Assembly: GCA_025351205.1 (NCBI GenBank)
Contig: JANXWI010000100.1
Location: forward strand, 1 to 22,347
Direction of reading: 5' to 3'
Length of the DNA: 22,347 nucleotides
Source: Deinococcus sp.
Lineage (GTDB): Bacteria; Deinococcota; Deinococci; Deinococcales; Deinococcaceae
Shown here: positions 1-7,676 of the stretch, piece by piece
Layout: each line of letters begins with the position of its first letter
Position numbering within the stretch: the first letter of the stretch is position 1
Notes under the pieces: generated by a model
Seen by the model: only the letters and a program-made list of their open reading frames with translations
What the model was told of the DNA's origin: nothing
Database searches by the model: none
Translations under genes and position numbers: made by a program

Positions 1-227
1 ACGACTGGGTCAACGGCACCGGCTGGACGTCCTCCAGCGTCGCCTCCGACGGCTCCTACGGCGTCCCGGAGGGCCTCATCAGCTCCTTCCCGTGCCGCGC
101 CAAGGACGGCGAGTGGGAGATCATCCAAGGCGTCGAGATCAACGACTTCAGCCGCTCCAAGATCGACGCGTCGGTCGCGGAGCTCGCCGAGGAGCGCGAC
201 GCGGTCCGTGAGCTCGGGCTCCTCTGA
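1..227 (+). CDS. mdh: Malate dehydrogenase, C-terminal end (5' part outside window)
   Basis: Reading from base 3, the frame gives 74 codons to a TGA at 225-227. The peptide contains GVPEGLISSFPC, then GEWEIIQGVEI and the tail KIDASVAELAEERDAVRELG. I recognise this as the C-terminus of the NAD-dependent malate dehydrogenases (LDH/MDH superfamily) of actinobacteria and relatives, which interconvert malate and oxaloacetate in the cytosol. The catalytic His/Asp/Arg residues and the Rossmann fold lie upstream, so only the end of the substrate domain is seen. The stop codon overlaps an ATG (TGATG) of the next gene, isocitrate dehydrogenase, which suggests one transcript and coupled translation of two TCA-cycle enzymes. 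The family call is firm; the organism is inferred. Confidence 0.88.
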   Translation, partial: DWVNGTGWTSSSVASDGSYGVPEGLISSFPCRAKDGEWEIIQGVEINDFSRSKIDASVAELAEERDAVRELGLL

Positions 228-238
228 TGCCGGGTCCG

Positions 239-2428
239 ATGAAGATCATCTACACCTACACCGACGAGGCACCGGCGCTGGCCACGCACTCGCTGCTCCC
301 CATCATCGAGGCCTACGCGGGGAAGGCGGGCGTCGAGGTCGAGACCCGCGACATCTCCCTGGCCGCAAGGGTTCTCGCCGCCTTCGACCTCGGACCCGAT
401 GCGTTGGCTGAGCTCGGCGAGCTGGCCAAGACGCCCGAGGCCAACATCATCAAGCTGCCCAACGTCAGCGCCTCCTTACCGCAGTTGAAGGCTGCGGTCG
501 CGGAGCTGCAGGCTGCCGGCTTTGCGCTCCCCGACTACCCCGAGGCCCCCGTCACCGACGAGGACAAAAGCGCCCGCGCGGCCTACGACGGCGTCAAGGG
601 CAGCGCCGTCAACCCGGTCCTGCGCGAGGGCAACTCCGACCGGCGCGCGCCGCTGTCGGTCAAGGGCTACGCCAAGAAGCACCCGCACTCGATGGGCGCC
701 TGGAGCAGCGCCTCCAGGAGCCGTGTCGTCACGATGACCGACGGCGACTTTCGGCACTGCGAGACCTCGGTCACCATGCCCGCAGCGGACACACTGAGGA
801 TCGAGCTCGTCACGGCTGACGCCACGACCGCCTTGAAGGAGGGCCTGCACGTCCTGGCCGGTGAGATCGTCGACGCGGCCGTGATGCACAAGGCCGCGCT
901 GTGCGCCTTCCTCGTCGAGCAGATCGCGGCCGCCAAGGCCGAGGGCGTGCTGTTCTCGGTGCACCTGAAGGCGACCATGATGAAGGTCTCCGACCCGATC
1001 ATCTTCGGCCACGTCGTCAGGGCCTACTTCGCTGACGTCTTCACCACGTACGGCGAGGACCTCGCCGCGGTCGGTGCGAGCCCCAACGACGGGCTGGCCT
1101 CGGTCCTGACCGCCCTGGACAAGCTCCCGGCCGACACCCATGCCGCCATCGAGAAGGCCATCATGGCCACCTACGAGAGCGGTCCGGACCTCGCACAGGT
1201 CGACTCGAGCAAGGGCATCACCAACCTGCACGTCCCGAGCGATGTCATCATCGACGCCTCGATGCCGGCCGCGATCCGTTCCAGCGGCCAGATGTGGAAT
1301 GCCGCAGACGTGCTCCAGGACACGCTCTACGTCATTCCGGACTCGTCCTACGCGCCGCTCTACGCCGAGACGCTCGAGTTCTGCCGGACGCACGGCGCCT
1401 TCGACCCCACGACGATGGGCACCACCCCCAACGTCGGGCTCATGGCGCAGCAGGCAGAGGAGTACGGCAGCCACGACAAGACCTTCGAGATCGGCGCCGC
1501 CGGCACGGTGCAGGTCGTCAACGCCGCCGGTGAGGTGCTGCTGTCCCAGGAGGTCGCGGCGGGGGACATCTTCCGGGCCTGCCAGACCAAGGACGCCCCG
1601 ATCACCGACTGGGTGCAGCTGGCCGTGACACGGGCCCGCGCCACCGGGTCCCCGGCGGTGTTCTGGCTGGACCAGACCCGCGCCCACGACGCGGAGGTCC
1701 TCACCAAGGTCCGCGCCGTCCTGGCGACGCTCGACACCGATGGCCTCACCCTTGAGTTCCTCGACGTCGCGGCGGCTACCCGCTACACCCTCGGGCGGGC
1801 CGCCAAGGGCGAAGACACCATCTCGGTCACTGGCAACGTGCTGCGGGACTACCTCACCGACCTGTTTCCCATCCTCGAGCTGGGGACCAGCGCCAAGATG
1901 CTCAGCATCGTGCCGCTGATGGCCGGTGGTGGTCTGTTCGAGACCGGCGCCGGCGGCTCGGCCCCCAAGCACGTCCAGCAGCTCGTCAAGGAGGACTACC
2001 TGCGGTGGGACTCCCTCGGGGAGTTCCTCGCGCTGGCGGTCTCCTTCGAGTTCCTCGGCGACAAGACCGGCAACGCCCGCGCGGCGCTGCTCGGCCGCAC
2101 GCTCGACATGGCGACCGGCCGGTTGCTCGAACAGAACAAGAGCCCCGCCCGCAAGGTGGGCCAGATCGACAACCGCGGTTCGCACTTCTACCTCGCCCTG
2201 TACTGGGCACAGGCCCTCGCCACGCAGACCGACGACCCGCAGGTGGCTGCCTTGTTCACGGCCCTCGCAAAGCGGCTCGCGGCCGACGAGGACGTCATCA
2301 CGACGGAGCTGCTCGCCGTCCAGGGAAAGCCGGTGGACATCGGCGGCTACTACTACCCCGACAAGGACAAGACCGACGCGGTCATGCGGCCGAGCGAGAC
2401 GTTCAACGCTGCGCTCGCGTCCTTCTGA
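239..2428 (+). CDS. icd: Monomeric NADP-dependent isocitrate dehydrogenase
   Basis: The product (729 aa from the ATG at 239, 733 aa from the ATG at 227) matches the large monomeric IDH family of about 740 aa, which converts isocitrate and NADP+ to 2-oxoglutarate, CO2 and NADPH. The N-terminus KIIYTYTDEAPALAT is diagnostic. EGNSDRRAP (about residues 130-138) and the following HPHSMGAWS form the isocitrate/metal-binding region of the family. I prefer the start at 239 because family members begin MxKIIYTYT. The ATG at 227 overlaps the mdh stop and is also usable. No strong Shine-Dalgarno is seen, which fits coupling to mdh. Codon 84 (counted from 227) is TTA, very rare in this GC-rich region. 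Downstream, 82 bp separate it from the CorC-like gene, with a promoter-like box between. Confidence 0.95.
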   Translation: MKIIYTYTDEAPALATHSLLPIIEAYAGKAGVEVETRDISLAARVLAAFDLGPDALAELGELAKTPEANIIKLPNVSASLPQLKAAVAELQAAGFALPDYPEAPVTDEDKSARAAYDGVKGSAVNPVLREGNSDRRAPLSVKGYAKKHPHSMGAWSSASRSRVVTMTDGDFRHCETSVTMPAADTLRIELVTADATTALKEGLHVLAGEIVDAAVMHKAALCAFLVEQIAAAKAEGVLFSVHLKATMMKVSDPIIFGHVVRAYFADVFTTYGEDLAAVGASPNDGLASVLTALDKLPADTHAAIEKAIMATYESGPDLAQVDSSKGITNLHVPSDVIIDASMPAAIRSSGQMWNAADVLQDTLYVIPDSSYAPLYAETLEFCRTHGAFDPTTMGTTPNVGLMAQQAEEYGSHDKTFEIGAAGTVQVVNAAGEVLLSQEVAAGDIFRACQTKDAPITDWVQLAVTRARATGSPAVFWLDQTRAHDAEVLTKVRAVLATLDTDGLTLEFLDVAAATRYTLGRAAKGEDTISVTGNVLRDYLTDLFPILELGTSAKMLSIVPLMAGGGLFETGAGGSAPKHVQQLVKEDYLRWDSLGEFLALAVSFEFLGDKTGNARAALLGRTLDMATGRLLEQNKSPARKVGQIDNRGSHFYLALYWAQALATQTDDPQVAALFTALAKRLAADEDVITTELLAVQGKPVDIGGYYYPDKDKTDAVMRPSETFNAALASF

Positions 2429-2445
2429 CCCCGCACGGTCCCGGA

Positions 2446-2460
2446 TAGGCTGCCCGCGTG
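2446..2460 (+). promoter_or_regulatory. Leaderless-type promoter: TAGGCT -10 box before a GTG
   Basis: TAGGCT lies at 2446-2451 and is followed by six bases and a GTG at 2458-2460. This spacing would put the transcription start on the GTG, a common arrangement for leaderless actinobacterial mRNAs (TANNNT box). The GTG opens an 18-codon ORF, not the CorC-like gene itself. The box and spacing are seen; promoter activity is inferred. Confidence 0.5.
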
Positions 2461-2514
2461 GATCACCCTCCGAGTAGCCCGGCGCGTCCACGGAACGACG
2501 TGGTCGCGCCGTGA
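2458..2514 (+). CDS. Putative leaderless 18-codon upstream ORF coupled to the CorC-like gene
   Basis: GTG at 2458 opens an 18-codon ORF (VDHPPSSPARPRNDVVAP) ending in TGA at 2512-2514. Its stop overlaps the GTG start of the next gene at 2511 as GTGA, the classic geometry for translational coupling. A TAGGCT box sits at leaderless distance upstream. The downstream gene has no clear Shine-Dalgarno of its own, so ribosomes finishing this ORF could supply initiation. The peptide resembles no family I know, is Pro-rich, and may act only as a leader. The ORF and overlap are seen; coupling is inferred. Confidence 0.35.
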   Translation: MDHPPSSPARPRNDVVAP

Positions 2515-3812
2515 ACGACATCCTCTTCAGCATCGGGCTCATCCTGGTGCTGATCGTGTTCGGTGGGGTCTTCGTCGCCGGCGAGATCGCCCTGGTGAGC
2601 CTGCGGGAGAGCCAGGTCCGCAACCTCGCCGAAGGCGGTCGCCGAGGTGAGCGCGTCGCGGCCCTGACCGCGACACCCAACCGTTTCCTCGCTGCAGCGC
2701 AGATCGGCGTGACGTTCACCGGCTTCATGTCGGCGGCGTTCGGCGAGGCCCGGCTGTCGAGCCACCTCAAGCCGGTCCTCGAGGACGCCGGGATGCCCTC
2801 CGGTGTCGCCGAGGTGCTCGCCCTCGTGCTGATCACGCTGGTCATCAGCTATGTCGCCATCGTCGTCGGCGAGCTGGTGCCGAAGCGGCTGGGCCTGCAG
2901 CGGGCGGAGGGCGCGGCCATGCTGCTGGCGCCGTTCCTGGACCGCTTCGCCACCATCATGCGACCGGTCGTGTGGGTGCTGAGCCGCAGCACGGACATCG
3001 TCGTACGCGCCCTCGGCGGGGACCCCGGCGCCAGGCGGGACGCGATCACCGAGGAGGAGCTGCGCGGGCTCGTCGCGAGCCACGAGTCGCTGACCAAGGA
3101 CGAGCGCAAGCTCATCGACGAGGTCTTTGCCGCCGGGGAGCGGCAGCTGCGTGAGGTGATGATCCCGCGGACCGAGGTGGAGTTCCTCGACAGCGCGATG
3201 ACGGTGTCCCGGGCCGCGAAGGTCACCTCGACCGCGCCGCACTCGCGCTATCCCGTCATCAAGGCCTCGCAGGACGACATCCTGGGCTTCGTGCACGTCC
3301 GTGACCTGCTGATGCCTGCGGCCCAGGCCCGTACCACCAAGGTCGTGGAGGTCACCCGCGAGGTGAAGCTGCTGCCGGGCACCAAGAAGGTGCTGCCGGC
3401 CATGTCGGAGATGCGCCGCGAAGGCCACCACCTCGCGATCGTCGTCGACGAGTACGGCGGCACGGCCGGCATCGTCACCCTCGAGGACCTCATCGAGGAG
3501 GTCATCGGCGACATCCGCGACGAGTACGACGCGCCGGGTGACGACCCCCTGCGCTTTCGCGGGGGCGCCGTCGAGGCGGACGGCTTGCTCAACCTCGACG
3601 AGGTCGAGGAGCAAACCGGCGTGGCCCTTCCCGAGGGGCCCTACGAGACCCTTGCGGGCTTCGTGATGGCCTCGCTCGGCCATGTGCCGCGGGTAGGGGA
3701 GGCCGTCGAGGCGGACGGCCACCGGCTCGAGGTCAGCGAGCTCGACGGCCGACGGGTCGCCCGGGTGCGCGTCACCCGCGTTCTCCACGAGACCGAGAGC
3801 GACGGCTCCTGA
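2511..3812 (+). CDS. CorC/HlyC (CNNM-type) CBS-domain membrane protein
   Basis: This 433-aa protein has the standard layout of the hemolysin C/CorC family: an N-terminal DUF21 (CNNM) membrane domain at about residues 1-180 (hydrophobic stretches at about 4-28, 95-125 and 145-165, including VVGELVPKRLGL), a CBS pair at about 205-325 (starting REVMIPRTEVEFLD, with DEYGGTAGIVTLEDLIEE), and a C-terminal CorC_HlyC transporter-associated domain at about 340-425. CNNM/CorC proteins are linked to Mg2+ or Co2+ efflux and homeostasis, and the CBS pair binds adenine nucleotides. The start is GTG; it gives an N-terminus that enters the first membrane helix directly, as usual in the family. It overlaps the stop of a short upstream ORF. 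The family is firm; the ion transported is not shown by the sequence. Confidence 0.9.
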   Translation: MNDILFSIGLILVLIVFGGVFVAGEIALVSLRESQVRNLAEGGRRGERVAALTATPNRFLAAAQIGVTFTGFMSAAFGEARLSSHLKPVLEDAGMPSGVAEVLALVLITLVISYVAIVVGELVPKRLGLQRAEGAAMLLAPFLDRFATIMRPVVWVLSRSTDIVVRALGGDPGARRDAITEEELRGLVASHESLTKDERKLIDEVFAAGERQLREVMIPRTEVEFLDSAMTVSRAAKVTSTAPHSRYPVIKASQDDILGFVHVRDLLMPAAQARTTKVVEVTREVKLLPGTKKVLPAMSEMRREGHHLAIVVDEYGGTAGIVTLEDLIEEVIGDIRDEYDAPGDDPLRFRGGAVEADGLLNLDEVEEQTGVALPEGPYETLAGFVMASLGHVPRVGEAVEADGHRLEVSELDGRRVARVRVTRVLHETESDGS

Positions 3813-3850
3813 CAGACTGCCCGCTCAGAGCTTCAGGAAGGACGCAGCAG

Positions 3851-3904
3851 ATGCCTAGCAAGATCGGTCCGGGATGTGACGTCCCGACCGCAGTGGACGG
3901 CTGA
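3851..3904 (+). CDS. Putative 17-codon upstream ORF before the DUF2505 gene
   Basis: AGGAAGGA at 3835-3842 is a good Shine-Dalgarno eight bases before the ATG at 3851. That ATG opens a 17-codon ORF (MPSKIGPGCDVPTAVDG) ending in TGA at 3902-3904. One base later, a GTG at 3906 is in frame with the DUF2505 protein. The strongest ribosome-binding signal here therefore serves the short ORF, and the main gene would be reached by reinitiation (TGA-C-GTG). It could equally be a fortuitous ORF if translation starts at the ATG at 3876. No peptide function is recognised. Confidence 0.3.
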   Translation: MPSKIGPGCDVPTAVDG

Positions 3905-3905
3905 C

Positions 3906-4400
3906 GTGGGCAAGAGGTTCTCGCGAAGCACCGACGGCGAGGTCGACGTCGAGACGGTCTACGCCGTGCTCTCCGGCCCCGACTGGGCGGCGCAGCGCGC
4001 GGTGGCGCTCGGCGATGACTCCGAGCTCGTCTCGCGGGTCGAGACCCCCGACGGCGGGGTCAGCCTCGTCATCACCCGGGCGGTCCCGGCCGGCGGGCCC
4101 GGGTTCCTGCAGAAGTTCCTGCCGTCGGACCCCCGGGTGACGACGACCGACATCTGGGGACCGTCCGTCGACGGGGTCCGCCGCGCCACGTGGAGCGTCG
4201 TGCTGGCCGGCACGCCGGCCTCGGTGCGCGGCACGATCACCATCGAGCCCACCCCCACGGGCAACCGCCACACCATCGACGGGGAGGTGCGCGTCCCCGT
4301 GCCCCTGATCGGCGGCAAGGCCGAGTCCTTCATCGCCGACCAGCTCGTCCGCCTTGCCGACGCCGAGGCAGGCGTCGTCCGCCAGGTCCTCAACCCCTGA
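3906..4400 (+). CDS. DUF2505 family protein
   Basis: This is a cytosolic protein of 164 aa from GTG 3906 (174 aa if the ATG at 3876 is used). It matches the actinobacterial DUF2505 family, which resembles the SRPBCC/START lipid-binding fold: a start KRFSRSTDGEVDVETVYAVLSG, a central beta-rich stretch ending in TTTDIWGP, WSVVLAGTPASVRGTITIEP, and the end motif GGKAESFIADQL. No catalytic residues can be assigned and the function is unknown. I prefer GTG 3906 because the ten residues from 3876 do not look family-like and because 3906 abuts the stop of a short upstream ORF that has a good Shine-Dalgarno. The 3' end overlaps the convergent reductase gene by 11 bp. Confidence 0.75.
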   Translation: MGKRFSRSTDGEVDVETVYAVLSGPDWAAQRAVALGDDSELVSRVETPDGGVSLVITRAVPAGGPGFLQKFLPSDPRVTTTDIWGPSVDGVRRATWSVVLAGTPASVRGTITIEPTPTGNRHTIDGEVRVPVPLIGGKAESFIADQLVRLADAEAGVVRQVLNP

Positions 4401-5520
4401 GCTTGCGGCCGACCTCCGCCGCCATCGCGCGCACGAGTGGCGCCGTGATCAGGCCACGACCGAGGCCGACCTCGACGAGGGCATCCATCGCCGGCGTCGA
4501 CCTGCCCGCTGCCCGCACCCCTCCCTCGAGCACCCGCTGGCTGGTCACCAGCCGGGAGAGCAGCGTCGTGTGGCGAAGGTGCCTGCCCAGCTCACGCCCC
4601 AACGAACTGCGGTACGACGCCCCCGCGTCACCCCCGCCGACCGCGCACGCACCGGCCAGGCGACCTGACAGCAGCGCGTAGAAAATCCCCTCACCGGTCA
4701 GCGGGTTGACCAGCGAAGCGGCATCGCCAGCGAGCAGGACCCGCCCGGTCGGCTGCACCGGACGAGCTGTGGACAGCGGTAGGTGGTGGGATCGCAGACG
4801 CTCGGCCCCCGCAGCCTCAGGCAGCAGCTCCACGAGTCGGGACTGCAGGGCATCCTTGCCGTGGTCGAGGGCGGCCAGGTGCGACAGGAGCATCCCGAAG
4901 CCGACGTTGGCAGTGCCGTCCCCGGCATCGAAACGCCATGCGTAGGCCGGCCAGTCGCGGCCGTCCATCACGATCAACTGTTCGGGATCGTCGGTCTGCC
5001 AGGGGATGTAGCCCCGGACAGCGACGGCGACAGTCGAGGCCGCCTGGCGGGGGAAGCCCAGCAATCGACGGACGACACCGTTGGCGCCGTCCGCCGCGAC
5101 GACCACGCGCGCCTCGATCGAGCCGTCCAGTACGACCCGGTCCGGCCGCAGTTCTACTGACCGCACGGTGTGCCGTCGGAGCTCGGCACCGCGTTCTACG
5201 GCGCACGTGACCAGCCTCGCGTCGAACACGGTTCGGGGTACGACTACGTCGGGGCGTCGCAGGGTCGACACCGCCTCGACCCCTCGCGGGGACACCAGTC
5301 TGAGCCGGGAGATCGGTGCCCGGTCGGCGAGGACGTGTGCAGCCCCGAGGCGGGCCAGCTCGTCCAGCGCGTGCGGCGCGATCCCGTCCCCGCAGGACTT
5401 GTCGCGGGGGAAGTCGCTGCGGTCAAGCAGCAGGACCCGGGCGCCGGCACGAGAGCGCAGGGCGCTGAGCGCTGCCGCGGCACCTGCCGGACCGGCGCCG
5501 ACCACCGCTACGTCGTACAT
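4390..5520 (-). CDS. Geranylgeranyl-reductase-type FAD oxidoreductase
   Basis: From the ATG at 5520 the protein is 376 aa. It begins with a Rossmann FAD-binding motif GAGPAG (residues 8-13), then DRSDFPRDKSCGDGIAP, the signature of the geranylgeranyl reductase/PHBH-like flavoprotein family. GRVLLAGDAASLVNPLTGEG is the second FAD-contacting motif. Members saturate isoprenoid chains; actinobacterial relatives such as MenJ reduce one unit of the menaquinone side chain. A role in respiratory quinone maturation is plausible near succinate dehydrogenase but not proven. An upstream extension of the frame to 5625 would overlap trpS and is unlikely. A TAGTGT box lies seven bases before the ATG, suggesting a leaderless transcript diverging from trpS. 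The end overlaps the DUF2505 gene tail to tail. Confidence 0.87.
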   Translation of the reverse strand: MYDVAVVGAGPAGAAAALSALRSRAGARVLLLDRSDFPRDKSCGDGIAPHALDELARLGAAHVLADRAPISRLRLVSPRGVEAVSTLRRPDVVVPRTVFDARLVTCAVERGAELRRHTVRSVELRPDRVVLDGSIEARVVVAADGANGVVRRLLGFPRQAASTVAVAVRGYIPWQTDDPEQLIVMDGRDWPAYAWRFDAGDGTANVGFGMLLSHLAALDHGKDALQSRLVELLPEAAGAERLRSHHLPLSTARPVQPTGRVLLAGDAASLVNPLTGEGIFYALLSGRLAGACAVGGGDAGASYRSSLGRELGRHLRHTTLLSRLVTSQRVLEGGVRAAGRSTPAMDALVEVGLGRGLITAPLVRAMAAEVGRKLRG

Positions 5521-5533
5521 GCGGTGAACACTA
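5521..5533 (-). promoter_or_regulatory. Leaderless-type promoter of the reductase gene
   Basis: On the minus strand, TAGTGT (5533-5528) is followed by seven bases and the ATG at 5520. This is the spacing expected for a -10 box of a leaderless or near-leaderless mRNA. The whole gap to the divergent trpS start is only 40 bp, so its -35 region must overlap the trpS promoter. Confidence 0.5.
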
Positions 5534-5547
5534 GATCCCGACTCTGA

Positions 5548-5560
5548 GAGACTGGTCGGC
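5548..5560 (+). promoter_or_regulatory. Possible -10 box of trpS (GAGACT)
   Basis: GAGACT at 5548-5553 precedes the trpS ATG (5561) by seven bases. It keeps the A2 and T6 positions of the TANNNT consensus but lacks T1, so it is weaker than the opposing box. No Shine-Dalgarno is visible before trpS, which also favours a leaderless mRNA. With only 40 bp between the divergent genes, the two promoters must overlap. Confidence 0.35.
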
Positions 5561-6556
5561 ATGTCCTCTCGACCGCGTGTGCTCTCCGGGATCCAGCCGA
5601 CCGGTGCGGGCAAACACCTCGGCAACTACCTCGGGGCGGTGCGCTACTGGGCCTCGATGCAGGACGAGAACGAGTGCTTCTACTTCATCGCCGACCTGCA
5701 CTCCCTGACCATCACACCGGACCCGGCAGAGCTCCGGGCGCAGACCCGAAAGCTCATCGCGGAGCTACTCGCCATGGGCGTCGACCCGGACCGCAGCGCG
5801 CTGTTCCTCCAGAGCCACCTGCCCGAGCACGCCGAGCTCGGCTGGGTGATGTCGTGCCTGACCGGCTTCGGTGAGGCAAGCCGGATGACGCAGTTCAAGG
5901 AGAAGGGCGGCGGCAACGGCGGCAATGTAGGCCTGTTCAACTACCCGATCCTGCAGGCCGCCGACATCTTGCTCTACCAGGCCAACCGGGTGCCCGTCGG
6001 TGAGGACCAGCGCCAGCACCTCGAGCTCACCCGCGACCTGGCCCAGCGCTTCAACCACCGGTACGGCGCCACGTTCACCGTCCCGGACCCCTATGTGCAG
6101 AAGACCGCCGAGCGGATCAAGGACCTGCAGGACCCGACCGCGAAGATGAGCACCTCCAAGGGCGGCTCGGGCACCCTGTGGGTCATCGAGGACGACAGGG
6201 CGACCCTGAAGAAGGTGAAGAGCGCCGTCACGGACGCCGGTCGCGAGGTCACCTACGACGTCGACACCAAGCCGGGCATCAGCAACCTGCTGACGATCCT
6301 GTCGGTGGTGACGGGCACGGCCGTCCCCGACCTCGAGGTGCAGTTCGAGGGCAAGGGCTACGGCGACTTCAAGGCGGCCGTTGCCGAGGCGGTCCTCGGG
6401 CAGTTCGCTCCGATCCGGTCGCGCTTCGCCGAGCTGGTCGCCGATCCCGGCTATCTCGACGAGGTCGTCAAGCACGGGGCGGCCCGGGCCCGGGAGGTGG
6501 CATCGGTGACGATGGCGCAGGTGCGGGATCGGGTCGGCCTGCTGCCTTCGAGCTAG
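5561..6556 (+). CDS. trpS: Tryptophanyl-tRNA synthetase
   Basis: The 331-aa product has the normal length of a bacterial class I TrpRS, which charges tRNA-Trp using ATP in the cytosol. The N-terminus RVLSGIQPTGAGKHLGNYLG holds the HIGH-equivalent motif (HLGN, residues 19-22). KMSTS at 195-199 is the second class I signature. FIADLHSLT and QAADILLYQANRVPVGEDQ (about 131-150) are the tryptophan/tRNA-binding segments of the family. The start ATG has no Shine-Dalgarno but has a weak -10-like box seven bases upstream. A GC-rich hairpin lies about 33 bp after the stop, before the YihY gene. Nothing unusual is seen in the protein, and it looks functional. Confidence 0.97.
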   Translation: MSSRPRVLSGIQPTGAGKHLGNYLGAVRYWASMQDENECFYFIADLHSLTITPDPAELRAQTRKLIAELLAMGVDPDRSALFLQSHLPEHAELGWVMSCLTGFGEASRMTQFKEKGGGNGGNVGLFNYPILQAADILLYQANRVPVGEDQRQHLELTRDLAQRFNHRYGATFTVPDPYVQKTAERIKDLQDPTAKMSTSKGGSGTLWVIEDDRATLKKVKSAVTDAGREVTYDVDTKPGISNLLTILSVVTGTAVPDLEVQFEGKGYGDFKAAVAEAVLGQFAPIRSRFAELVADPGYLDEVVKHGAARAREVASVTMAQVRDRVGLLPSS

Positions 6557-6589
6557 CCGATGACGACCTCCCGCAGGGGCCCGTTCGGT

Positions 6590-6611
6590 GCGCCGCTCCC
6601 GGGCCCGGCGC
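6590..6611 (+). terminator. GC hairpin downstream of trpS
   Basis: GCGCCG (6590-6595) and CGGCGC (6606-6611) form a perfect 6-bp stem with a 10-base loop that contains CCCGGG. A T-containing stretch follows but there is no true T-run, so this would be an atypical (actinobacterial-style) terminator or attenuating hairpin. Confidence 0.35.
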
Positions 6612-6631
6612 TTCCTCCCGGGCTGCTGGGG

Positions 6632-6646
6632 TAGGACCCCCACGTG
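6632..6646 (+). promoter_or_regulatory. Leaderless-type promoter of the YihY gene
   Basis: TAGGAC at 6632-6637 is followed by six bases and the GTG start at 6644. The spacing equals that of the TAGGCT box before the short ORF at 2458. The final C departs from the TANNNT consensus, so the call is moderate. No Shine-Dalgarno is seen. Confidence 0.4.
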
Positions 6647-7660
6647 ATCACCCGGCTCCGCCAGCGCCTGCCGCTGCTCGACCACCTGCTCCGCACCTAC
6701 AGCCGGTACCAGGCCGACACCGGTGACCGGCTTGCTGCGGCGGTTTCCTACTACTGGTTCCTGTCGCTGTTCCCGATCCTGCTGCTCGCCATCTACGTCT
6801 TCCGACAGGTCAATGGCGACTCCGCGGCGGCCGACGTGCAGTCCGGCCTGTCGGGCTACCTGCCGGGGGACCTGGTCAAGACGATCAGCACCACGATCGG
6901 GAAGAACGCCGGTAAAGCGGGGCTGCTCGGTGTCGCCGGCCTGCTGTTCGCCGGCCTGGGCTGGATCGACGCGCTGCGTTCGGCCATCCGCGCCGTCTGG
7001 CACCGTCCCACCACGGCTCGCAACCTCGTGGTGCGCAAGCTCGTCGACATCGCCGCCCTCCTCGGCCTGATCGCCACCATCTCCGCGTCGGTGTTCATCA
7101 CCGGCCTCGCAGGCAGCGGCCCGGCCTTCGTGCTGTCTCAGGCCGGGCTCGACAAGACCAGCGCGGCCGTCGCCTTCACCAAGGTGCTCGGCATCGCCCT
7201 GGCCGGCCTCGCTGACGTGGCGCTGTTCCTGTTCCTGTTCCTGCGTCTGGCCCGGGTCCAGACGCCCTTCCGGCAGGTCCTGAAGGGCGCTGTGTTCGGG
7301 GCAGTGGGATTCGGCGCGCTCAAGCTCGTCGGCGGCTTCTACGTCCAACACACGACCCGTAAGGGCGAGGCGACGTACGGCACCTTTGCGGTGGTGGTCG
7401 GTCTGCTGCTGTTCCTCAACCTCGTCTCGCGGCTGGTCCTGTACGCCGCGGCCTTCGCCGTGACAGCCTCCGCTGAGCCGACCCCCGAGCAGGACCCGAG
7501 GGAACCGTCGCTGCAGACCCGGACCCCCGAGCTGGTCGTGCCGGCGGGTGCCCAGCAGGTCGAACGGGCCGCCAAGGTCACCGCCGTCGTTGGCGTCGCG
7601 GCGGTCCTCGCGGTGGCGGTCTACGGCCTGAGGACCGTGCAGCACCTGCTGCGCCGCTGA
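6644..7660 (+). CDS. YihY/BrkB family inner-membrane protein
   Basis: The 338-aa protein from a GTG start has the YihY/BrkB (formerly RNase BN-like) signature: a short cytosolic N-terminus RYQADTGDRLAAAVSYYWFLSLFP followed by about six or seven hydrophobic segments (roughly residues 28-50, 85-110, 128-152, 178-200, 208-228, 243-268 and a late one near 310-330). The family is polytopic and of unsettled function; early claims of tRNA-processing activity were withdrawn for E. coli YihY. The tail after residue 270 is charged and ends with another hydrophobic stretch. It follows trpS on the same strand but has its own promoter-like box. It converges on the carboxypeptidase gene with 36 bp between stops. 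Confidence 0.88.
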   Translation: MITRLRQRLPLLDHLLRTYSRYQADTGDRLAAAVSYYWFLSLFPILLLAIYVFRQVNGDSAAADVQSGLSGYLPGDLVKTISTTIGKNAGKAGLLGVAGLLFAGLGWIDALRSAIRAVWHRPTTARNLVVRKLVDIAALLGLIATISASVFITGLAGSGPAFVLSQAGLDKTSAAVAFTKVLGIALAGLADVALFLFLFLRLARVQTPFRQVLKGAVFGAVGFGALKLVGGFYVQHTTRKGEATYGTFAVVVGLLLFLNLVSRLVLYAAAFAVTASAEPTPEQDPREPSLQTRTPELVVPAGAQQVERAAKVTAVVGVAAVLAVAVYGLRTVQHLLRR

Positions 7661-7676
7661 CCGACCTCGAGTGGGT

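Noticed and set aside
476..2845. 789-codon open frame on the minus strand opposite icd and the CorC-like gene
   Set aside because: It is a GC-driven shadow: Arg/Gly/Val-rich low-complexity translation with no family resemblance, opposite two clear genes.
5521..5625. Upstream extension of the reductase into trpS
   Set aside because: It would overlap trpS by 65 bp; the Rossmann motif starts properly at the ATG at 5520, which has a promoter box at leaderless distance.
5765..7645. 626-codon minus-strand frame opposite trpS and the YihY gene
   Set aside because: Composition is typical of antisense of a high-GC gene; both plus-strand genes are certain by motif.
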